A DNA stretch of 40,640 nt from Candidatus Parcubacteria bacterium (GTDB lineage: Bacteria; Patescibacteriota; Patescibacteriia; UBA1558; GWA2-36-10): contig JABJNO010000022.1 of NCBI GenBank assembly GCA_018664825.1, forward strand, positions 1 through 40,640, in the 5' to 3' direction. This document shows positions 12,843 to 19,711 of the stretch, one piece after another; within the stretch, counting starts at the first letter, position 1, and the number at the start of each line of letters is the position of its first letter. The translations under genes and the position numbers were made by a program. The notes under the pieces are model-generated. The model did no database searches. It was not told where the DNA came from and saw only the letters and a list, made by a program, of their open reading frames with translations.

Positions 12843-13703
12843 ATGAAAAAAGTTAGAAAGGTTGTAATTCCAGTGGCAGGCTTAGGTACTCGTTTTTTAC
12901 CAGCCACCAAGGCTCAACCAAAAGAAATGTTGCCCTTGGTAGATAAGCCTATTATCCAATATATTGTTGAAGAAGCGGTCGCATCCGGCATAGACGAAGT
13001 TATTTTTGTGACATCTTCCACAAAAAGGGCCATCGAGGACCATTTTGATCGTAATTTTGAATTAGAATATAGATTGAGACAAAAAGGAAAGAGAGAGCAA
13101 CTATCAGAAATATATACTATTTCTGATATGGCCAAGTTTATCTATACTAGACAAAAAACACCAAAGGGGTTGGGCCATGCTATCTGGACAGCCAAAGAGT
13201 TGATTGGGGACGAGCCTTTTGCAGTGATGTTGGGAGATGATGTGATTGATTCCAAAACACCAGCCCTGAAGCAATTGATAAAAGTGTTTGATAAATATCA
13301 AGATATTGTAGTTGGTGTCACCAAGGTGGCCAAAAAAGACACTGGAAAATATGGCATTATAGATCCAGTACCAATAGATGAAAATACAGTAGAGATAAAA
13401 CGCTTTATAGAAAAACCAAGTCCCGCTAAAGCGCCATCAAACTTGGCGGTCACAGGAAGATATGTTTTAACCTCAGAGATTTTTGATTATTTAGGTAAAC
13501 AAAAAAAAGGAGCCGGCGGTGAAATTCAGCTTACAGACGCAATTGCTAAGTATATCAAAAAAAGAGCAGGCTATGCGTGTATTTATAAAGGAGATTATTA
13601 TGATTGTGGTAACAAACTAGAATACGTAAAAGCAATAGTCAATTATACTTTAAAAAGAAAAGATTTTAGAGCGCCATTAAAAAAATATTTGAAAAATTTA
13701 TAA
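12843..13703 (+). CDS. galU: UTP--glucose-1-phosphate uridylyltransferase
   Basis: VIPVAGLGTRFLPATKAQPKEMLPLVDKPIIQYIVEEA; FAVMLGDDV; RFIEKP; full-length GalU architecture. Confidence 0.96.
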   Translation: MKKVRKVVIPVAGLGTRFLPATKAQPKEMLPLVDKPIIQYIVEEAVASGIDEVIFVTSSTKRAIEDHFDRNFELEYRLRQKGKREQLSEIYTISDMAKFIYTRQKTPKGLGHAIWTAKELIGDEPFAVMLGDDVIDSKTPALKQLIKVFDKYQDIVVGVTKVAKKDTGKYGIIDPVPIDENTVEIKRFIEKPSPAKAPSNLAVTGRYVLTSEIFDYLGKQKKGAGGEIQLTDAIAKYIKKRAGYACIYKGDYYDCGNKLEYVKAIVNYTLKRKDFRAPLKKYLKNL

Positions 13704-13704
13704 A

Positions 13705-15081
13705 ATGAAGAGGCACTATAAAAAATTTACATTATTTATTCTAGCAATTTTTTTGGTGGTGTCTGGTTTTGGTTGCAAAGGTGTGAATTGTGGAAATTCA
13801 CAAGAATTCAAAAAGGTTACTCTCCAATATTGGGGAGTGTGGGATTCTTCAGCCAACATCATACCGCTTATTAGAGAGTATGAAAAGGCTCACCCAACTG
13901 TAAAAGTTGAATACAAGCAATTACGTTTTGAAGAATACGAAAGAAAACTTCTAGAAGCTTGGGCTGATGACAGAGGTCCAGATGTCTTTGCTTTACCAGT
14001 GAGCTGGCTAAAAGAATACGAACATCGTTTGGCCCCAATGCCAAGTAATACCAAGGTACCCGTCTATGAACTACAGGGAGCTATTCGTTCTGAAATGGTA
14101 ACTACGCTAAAAACATTTAGTGGCCTAAGTCCTTATGATGTTAATAAATTATTTGTACCAATAGTAGATGACAATGTAGTTATAAACAACAAGGTTTATG
14201 GACTACCATATGCTTTGGACACTTTAGTTACTTTTTATAACTCAAATATTTTGGCCAATCAAAATATTCCAGAGCCAATAAAAGACTTTCATGATTTGAT
14301 TGAGCAAACTCCAAAAATTACCACTTCTCGTGATGGCAGTAGTATTTTGCAGTCAGCTGTGGCTCTAGGAGGCACTGATAATATTCCTGTTTTCTTTGAT
14401 ATATTTTCTAGCATCATGCTTCAAAATGAAGTAAATGTCAAAGGTGATTTCTTTGATCCACTAGACGACAAAGCATCAGCTCAAAGAATGGCAGAGGTAT
14501 TCAATTTTTACGCTGACTTTGCTAAACCAGGTAGAGCTAGTTATAGTTGGAATGCTGATATGGACAACGCTTTTGATTTATTTATAAATGGCCGCTTAGC
14601 TTATTTCTTTGGCTATAGTTATCATGCCAATGAAATTCGTGAAAGAGGAGTTTCTTTCGAGTGGGATGTTACAAATTTTCCTCAAGCTAGAGGTGCTAGT
14701 GAAACAAAGTATTATGCAGATTATTGGGTAAATGTAGTACCAAAAAAATCCAAATCTACTAACGTTGCTTGGAATTTTGTTCAAACAACAGCCACGGATA
14801 AAGGCCTTATCAAAGGATATTTGAATGCCAACAAAAAACCAACCGCTTTACGTTCACTGGTAAATGAACAGTTAAACAATAACGATGTTAGGATTTTTGC
14901 TGAGCAGGTTATGACCGCCGACAATTGGTACAAGGGTTATGACCAGCCATCTGCCGAAAGGTATACCAAAGAAATTATAGATGGATTGTTGGATGGGACA
15001 TTGTACCTGGATGATAGGGGATCAACTTTAGAACTTTATGTGAGTCGTATAAATAAAACTTATTCAAAAATAGATGAGTAG
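13705..15081 (+). CDS. Extracellular solute-binding lipoprotein (ABC sugar SBP, family 1-like)
   Basis: Lipobox VSGFGC; VTLQYWGVWDSSANIIPLIREYEKAHPTVKVEYKQL; YGLPYALDTLVTFYN; WVNVVPKKSKSTNVAWNFV. Confidence 0.88.
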   Translation: MKRHYKKFTLFILAIFLVVSGFGCKGVNCGNSQEFKKVTLQYWGVWDSSANIIPLIREYEKAHPTVKVEYKQLRFEEYERKLLEAWADDRGPDVFALPVSWLKEYEHRLAPMPSNTKVPVYELQGAIRSEMVTTLKTFSGLSPYDVNKLFVPIVDDNVVINNKVYGLPYALDTLVTFYNSNILANQNIPEPIKDFHDLIEQTPKITTSRDGSSILQSAVALGGTDNIPVFFDIFSSIMLQNEVNVKGDFFDPLDDKASAQRMAEVFNFYADFAKPGRASYSWNADMDNAFDLFINGRLAYFFGYSYHANEIRERGVSFEWDVTNFPQARGASETKYYADYWVNVVPKKSKSTNVAWNFVQTTATDKGLIKGYLNANKKPTALRSLVNEQLNNNDVRIFAEQVMTADNWYKGYDQPSAERYTKEIIDGLLDGTLYLDDRGSTLELYVSRINKTYSKIDE

Positions 15082-15721
15082 AATTATTATTACAATTTTT
15101 ATCCTTTTATTGATTCCTATCTCTGGACACGCTGGATTTTTGGATGATATATCTTGTATCAACAACGGACAATGTGGATTAGATTCCATAGTCAAGGGCT
15201 TTGTAAATCTTACTAGGCTAATGCTAGGATCTATGGGAGCATTTGCTTTACTATATTTTGTCTGGGGAGGTATTCAGTGGCTCACTTCTGGTGGTAATGC
15301 AGATCGAGTAAACAAGGGTAGGCAGATAATGATAAATACCTTTTGGGCACTAGTGATTGCTTTTGGTAGTTTTATACTGTTAGATTTTTTTGTAAACGAT
15401 GTTCTGGGAGTAAAAGATGAATATCAAATCACCTCTGTTTGTAGTAATCCTACAACCAGTAAAGGTACCGCCTGTAATCAGACAGTGGGCAGTCCTGGCA
15501 ATAGTTTTTATATGTGCACGGGTCATGGGTATGAAGGGGCTTTAGAGGTTTATAATGGTAAATGTAGATCTCGATGCGAAGTCAAAGGATTGGACGATGA
15601 GATTTATCAAACTCCGTTTGTTTGTAGACATATTTCTTCTTTTGGCGGGGCAATTCCTGCCAATGCCGCTAGTAGTCTTTGTCCAGAAGGATCTGATTTT
15701 TTATGTGTACCACCGTCATAA
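15074..15721 (+). CDS. T4SS/VirB2-like pilin paralogue 1 with Cys-rich C-terminal extension
   Basis: Signal peptide plus two TM helices; shared core WGGIQWLTSGGNADRVNKGRQIM; extension carries several Cys. Confidence 0.75.
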   Translation: MSRIIITIFILLLIPISGHAGFLDDISCINNGQCGLDSIVKGFVNLTRLMLGSMGAFALLYFVWGGIQWLTSGGNADRVNKGRQIMINTFWALVIAFGSFILLDFFVNDVLGVKDEYQITSVCSNPTTSKGTACNQTVGSPGNSFYMCTGHGYEGALEVYNGKCRSRCEVKGLDDEIYQTPFVCRHISSFGGAIPANAASSLCPEGSDFLCVPPS

Positions 15722-15739
15722 TAACCTAAAATATTATAT

Positions 15740-16063
15740 ATGAAAAAGAAATTTTTTACTTTTTTAGCACTTTTATTGATACCATTCTCGACTTATGCTG
15801 CCGGGGTATCAATAGAAAACCCTCTTAATGCAGGTAGCATAGAGGAGCTTATTGGTAATGCTATTCGAGGATTATTAGGTATTAGTGGAGCCTTGGCTTT
15901 ACTTATGATGGTTTGGGGTGGTATTTCTTGGATGACTGCTCATGGTAATTCCGAAAGAGTCAAAAAAGGGCGTGATACAATGGTTTGGGCAATATTTGGT
16001 TTGGTGGCCATATTTAGTAGTTATGTGGTTATAAATTTTATTTTTACAGAGCTACTAGGCTAA
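15740..16063 (+). CDS. T4SS/VirB2-like pilin paralogue 2
   Basis: Signal peptide, two TM helices, WGGISWMTAHGNSERVKKGRDTM. Confidence 0.8.
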   Translation: MKKKFFTFLALLLIPFSTYAAGVSIENPLNAGSIEELIGNAIRGLLGISGALALLMMVWGGISWMTAHGNSERVKKGRDTMVWAIFGLVAIFSSYVVINFIFTELLG

Positions 16064-16067
16064 TAGA

Positions 16068-16096
16068 TTGCGAAAAACTCGATTTTAATTTATAAT
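16068..16096 (+). promoter_or_regulatory. Candidate promoter of pilin paralogue 3
   Basis: TTGCGA (16068-16073), 17 nt, TATAAT (16091-16096). Confidence 0.5.
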
Positions 16097-16125
16097 ATAA
16101 TTAATAAAGTTTTAAAATACCTTTT

Positions 16126-16140
16126 AAGAAAGGGGGTGAA
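16126..16140 (+). promoter_or_regulatory. Very strong Shine-Dalgarno site of pilin paralogue 3
   Basis: AAGAAAGGGGGTGAA before ATG at 16144; near-complete anti-SD complement with one G.U wobble. Confidence 0.75.
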
Positions 16141-16143
16141 AAA

Positions 16144-16491
16144 ATGAGAAAATTAGTTACTGGTTTATTACTTGTGATGCCAATGATGGCATCTGCCCAA
16201 ACTACAGAAGAATGGGGTATAGATGATTTAGATCAAGTAAATCTAGGTACAAGGAGTTTGAGAGACACTATCGCTGGTGTTATCAATATTGTTCTAGGTT
16301 TCTTGGGTATCTTAGCAACAGTTATTATTTTACTTGGTGGTTTCAAATGGATGACTTCACAAGGTAGCACTGATAAAGTTGATGAAGCTAAAAAGCTTAT
16401 CGGCGCCGGTGTTGTTGGTTTAGTTATTATCTTGACTGCTTATGCAGTATCAAGATTCGTCTTAGAGTCATTAGCAAACGAAACTGTTTAA
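16144..16491 (+). CDS. T4SS/VirB2-like pilin paralogue 3
   Basis: Signal peptide MRKLVTGLLLVMPMMASA; core LGGFKWMTSQGSTDKVDEAKKLI. Confidence 0.82.
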   Translation: MRKLVTGLLLVMPMMASAQTTEEWGIDDLDQVNLGTRSLRDTIAGVINIVLGFLGILATVIILLGGFKWMTSQGSTDKVDEAKKLIGAGVVGLVIILTAYAVSRFVLESLANETV

Positions 16492-16507
16492 GTCTCATAG
16501 ACCTATG

Positions 16508-16558
16508 TAGTCTAGACTATAGTAGGTCATATTGTATGACCTACTAGAGCTTGGACTA
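16508..16558 (+). other. Long perfect hairpin between pilin paralogues 3 and 4
   Basis: TAGTAGGTCATA-TTG-TATGACCTACTA (12 bp stem, 3-nt loop), with outer TAGTC/GACTA pairing. Confidence 0.8.
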
Positions 16559-16568
16559 AATTTAAATT

Positions 16569-16967
16569 ATGAAAAAATTAAAACAAAAATTATTTTTATT
16601 GATTTTATTGATGCCAACTTTGGCAAATGCTGAAAGTTTAGCAGATAGCAAAGGAGGCTTGGATGATGCGGTTGCTGGGACAGGATTACCACAAAAGACT
16701 ACTTCTGAAATGATTGGCCTGATTATCAATGCAGCCCTGTCTATACTAGGTGCTTTATTCTTGACCTTGATTATTATTGGTGGCTTCAAGTGGATGACTG
16801 CTGGTGGTAGTAGTGAAAAAATAGGCGAGGCCAAACAAACAATTTCCAATTCGGTAATCGGTTTAGTGATAGTAATAGCTTCATATGTGATAGTAAATAC
16901 TGTCTTTCAAAGATTGGCCGGTGAGCTCGGCAGCGGAGGCAGCGTCAACGGAGTTCCTGCTCCATAA
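16569..16967 (+). CDS. T4SS/VirB2-like pilin paralogue 4
   Basis: Signal peptide; IGGFKWMTAGGSSEKIGEAKQTI core; Gly/Ser-rich tail. Confidence 0.82.
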   Translation: MKKLKQKLFLLILLMPTLANAESLADSKGGLDDAVAGTGLPQKTTSEMIGLIINAALSILGALFLTLIIIGGFKWMTAGGSSEKIGEAKQTISNSVIGLVIVIASYVIVNTVFQRLAGELGSGGSVNGVPAP

Positions 16968-16984
16968 TAATAAATTATATAAAA

Positions 16985-17020
16985 TTTAAACCCCCTCAAG
17001 TTTTCTTGAGGGGGCTTTTT
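16985..17020. terminator. Bidirectional intrinsic terminator between pilin array and minus-strand lipoprotein
   Basis: AAACCCCCTCAAG-TTTT-CTTGAGGGGG-CTTTTTG. Confidence 0.9.
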
Positions 17021-17021
17021 G

Positions 17022-17702
17022 TTACCGGTCTACGGTAACGCTATAGTGCCAGTCGACCGGCTCCAGATAACCTTTACCCAGGTCAACCCACTGATCTCCC
17101 TTTTCTTTATCGATAGGGATTCGGATTTGCTGGGCCTCTTTGTAGAGGCGGTTACCTTGCCAGATTTCGACAGTGGCCAGGAGAACGCCATCAACGGCGT
17201 CGAACAAAGGTGTTCTACCGTAGGGCGGAATCATTCCAAATTTGCGACCACCTGCAGTGATGCGCATAGGATAGGCATCGAGGTTGAAGATACAGCCTTG
17301 CTGAAGGGTACGATTTTGGAGCATCATATCAGTGACCACGATGGGCTCACCAGTGTAGAGTCCAGTCTTGATCAGTTCAAGTCCGCGCTTGCTGTCGCCG
17401 ATCGTATTGTCGAAACCTTCACCGTAGGTGAAAACTTCGATTCGAAGGGTCTCATGGGTCTTCATCCGACGATGGTGAGTCCGACCAGGATCGACTTGCC
17501 AGTAGTCCCGGTTGTCTTCATGAATCTTGATGAAGATAGGTCGGGGGGTTTGATTGATCACTACGGGTTGGATCTCGACGTTGGGGTTGTTACGCGGGGC
17601 GTTGAGCCGCATACCTTTGGTATTGCGGATTCCAGCTCCACAGCCACCGAGCATCGACAGCACGATAACAGCGAACAGAGCGGTAGTTAGATGCCTTTTC
17701 AT
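17022..17702 (-). CDS. GC-rich secreted lipoprotein of unknown function
   Basis: MKRHLTTALFAVIVLSMLGGCGAG signal peptide/lipobox; SD AAGGAG 6 nt before ATG; TTGACA-17-TACAAT promoter. GC about 55% over a sampled line. Confidence 0.8.
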   Translation of the reverse strand: MKRHLTTALFAVIVLSMLGGCGAGIRNTKGMRLNAPRNNPNVEIQPVVINQTPRPIFIKIHEDNRDYWQVDPGRTHHRRMKTHETLRIEVFTYGEGFDNTIGDSKRGLELIKTGLYTGEPIVVTDMMLQNRTLQQGCIFNLDAYPMRITAGGRKFGMIPPYGRTPLFDAVDGVLLATVEIWQGNRLYKEAQQIRIPIDKEKGDQWVDLGKGYLEPVDWHYSVTVDR

Positions 17703-17713
17703 TGGCTTCTCCT

Positions 17714-17729
17714 TTATTTAAGGTACTTT
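17714..17729 (-). repeat. Leader block AAAGTACCTTAAATAA, shared with 31635-31650
   Basis: 15/16 identity to AAAGTACTTTAAATAA in the leader of the gene at 31671; both sit in 5' leaders upstream of an SD. Confidence 0.6.
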
Positions 17730-17763
17730 TATGGGCAGAATTGCCCTTTTTGAACATCGCTAT

Positions 17764-17792
17764 ATTGTATCACATTTATGCTATTTTGTCAA
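17764..17792 (-). promoter_or_regulatory. Near-consensus promoter of the GC-rich lipoprotein
   Basis: Minus strand TTGACA (17792-17787), 17 nt, TACAAT (17769-17764). Confidence 0.8.
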
Positions 17793-17812
17793 TAGTAATT
17801 ATTGTTTTGTTT

Positions 17813-17827
17813 TGCTATAATTATGAT
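17813..17827 (+). promoter_or_regulatory. Extended -10 promoter of DUF2079-like gene, leaderless configuration
   Basis: TGC-TATAAT (TATAAT 17816-17821), 6 nt to ATG at 17828. Confidence 0.6.
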
Positions 17828-19711
17828 ATGTTAAAAATATCTAAGAAACAAGGAAAATGCGCCAAAATACTGTTTATGGGTATATTTTTTTATGTTTTGG
17901 TGTTTTCTTATCTATCTTTACAAAAATATCTAAACTTTGATTATCATATCTATGACTTGGGCATTTTTAGCCAGGTATTTTTCAATACTTTACGTGGAGA
18001 TTGGTTTCATCTAACGATCAATCCAAATATATATTTAGCAGACCATTTTACGCCTATTATGATTTTGTTGTTGCCGATTTATTGGATTTGGCAATCCCCT
18101 ATTTGGCTCCTTGTTTTACAAAGCCTTGTTTTTGGATTATCTGCTTGGCCACTTTATCTAATAGCCAAACAAATTACCAACAGTAGTAAGCTAGGAATGA
18201 TTGTTGGCTTGGTTTGGTTGCTCAACCCATATGTGCATAGCGCCAATCTATTTGAGTTTCATTTGATGCCCTTGGCTGTGTTTTTTATTTTTTGGACTTT
18301 TTATTTTTATAAAAAAAATAATTTCGTTTATTTTTTATTATTCTTTATTTTGAGTCTACTGGTGCGAGAAGACATCGCGCTTGTATTACTAGGGTTCTTT
18401 GTTTTGAGTTTGGTAGATAAAAGAAAACTAAAATGGAAACTAACAACTTTATTTTTGCCGATCATATATTTTGTTTCAGCTCTAAAGATAATAGATTATT
18501 TTTATCAAGGAGGTAACTACAAATTTTTTATTTATTATGGTTGGCTCGGGGGAGATAGTTTGAGTACTATTTTGTGGAGCTGGATTACTCATCCCATTGC
18601 ATTGTTGATACATATTTTTAGTTTACAAAACCTTGGTACAGCCATTATTGTTTTATTACCATTTTTATTTTTACCGTTACTTAGAAAAAAATATTTATGG
18701 CTAATGCTTTTTCCATTTTTACAATTATTGATGACAGCTAGCAGCCTAGATTTTATGGTTTATAGCGGACATTATATATTATTGTTTTTGCCAGCTTTAT
18801 TTATTGCCCTGATCTTTGCAATCCAAAAGATAAAAAATAAAGAAAGATTTTTGGGTAGTGATTTGATATACAAAAACAAACAGGCATTTTTTATAATAAG
18901 TGGTTTTACGGTTTTGTATTTTTTGATTTTCTTATCCCCGGTCAAATCTATTGTTTTTGCAGATTATAATCAAGAAAGACAAAACATAAACCAAGGGTTT
19001 GTTTCTATGATTGGGGAGCAAGACAGGATAATAGCCGAGTCTACATTTGTGCCTCAACTTAGTTCCCGCAAAGATTTGCATGCATTATCATATAGTTATT
19101 TTGGTGTTAGTCAATTTGCTGGTTTTGAGTTCAAGGCTCCAGAAGTCGAGTATATTTTGGTAGATTTTTCACAAGCTATGTCTATTTTGACTGAAAAACA
19201 TCAAAATCAACTATTACTAGAGCACAAAGAAAATATGGCCTCCAATTGGAGAGAGTATTTAAATGATTACAACCTGATCAAGGCTAGTAATAACGTACTT
19301 TTATGGCAAAATAAAAAAAACAACCCAAATGTAGAAAACTTGGATTTGTTTGCTAGACAGATAAAGCTAGATGAGTTTGATAGTTTAGATTTTTTGGTGG
19401 AAAATCAGTACAGTGATAATCATCTCAAGCTAACTTTTCAAAAAACACATGCAGAAGAAAAAGAATACCTAGTGCGTTTTTATAAAGAAGATTATTTTTA
19501 TGATGTTGTTTTGGACTATATGATGTTTCCAGAAAAAGAATGGGCAGACAATGAGTTGATTAGTTTTTATTATTATCCTGATCAACAAGTTGAGTCTTTC
19601 CAAATATTTAGCTGGTATGGTCAAAACAAATTTGGCAAAAGAAAACAATTGGTGGTAGATATAGATGTTGAGCCCGAGTCAGACAAGATCAATCTATCTG
19701 ATATACAATAA
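17828..19711 (+). CDS. DUF2079-like multi-TM protein (GT-C-like)
   Basis: FDYHIYDLGIFSQVFFNTLRGDWFHLTINPNIYLADHFTPIMILLLPIYW is typical of DUF2079. Start placed at 17828, downstream of the -10 box, rather than the listed 17702. Confidence 0.82.
   Translation: MLKISKKQGKCAKILFMGIFFYVLVFSYLSLQKYLNFDYHIYDLGIFSQVFFNTLRGDWFHLTINPNIYLADHFTPIMILLLPIYWIWQSPIWLLVLQSLVFGLSAWPLYLIAKQITNSSKLGMIVGLVWLLNPYVHSANLFEFHLMPLAVFFIFWTFYFYKKNNFVYFLLFFILSLLVREDIALVLLGFFVLSLVDKRKLKWKLTTLFLPIIYFVSALKIIDYFYQGGNYKFFIYYGWLGGDSLSTILWSWITHPIALLIHIFSLQNLGTAIIVLLPFLFLPLLRKKYLWLMLFPFLQLLMTASSLDFMVYSGHYILLFLPALFIALIFAIQKIKNKERFLGSDLIYKNKQAFFIISGFTVLYFLIFLSPVKSIVFADYNQERQNINQGFVSMIGEQDRIIAESTFVPQLSSRKDLHALSYSYFGVSQFAGFEFKAPEVEYILVDFSQAMSILTEKHQNQLLLEHKENMASNWREYLNDYNLIKASNNVLLWQNKKNNPNVENLDLFARQIKLDEFDSLDFLVENQYSDNHLKLTFQKTHAEEKEYLVRFYKEDYFYDVVLDYMMFPEKEWADNELISFYYYPDQQVESFQIFSWYGQNKFGKRKQLVVDIDVEPESDKINLSDIQ

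Noticed and set aside
15555-15743. 62-aa plus-strand ORF overlapping the end of pilin 1
   Set aside because: Out-of-frame shadow of the Cys-rich extension; no signal of translation.
17021-17039. GTTACCG-GTCTA-CGGTAAC inverted repeat over the lipoprotein stop codon
   Set aside because: Short (7 bp) and next to a strong terminator; could be chance.
17019-17690. 223-aa plus-strand ORF fully antisense to the GC-rich lipoprotein
   Set aside because: No SD, promoter or recognisable domain; the minus strand has signal peptide, lipobox, SD and promoter. Long antisense ORFs are expected opposite GC-rich genes.
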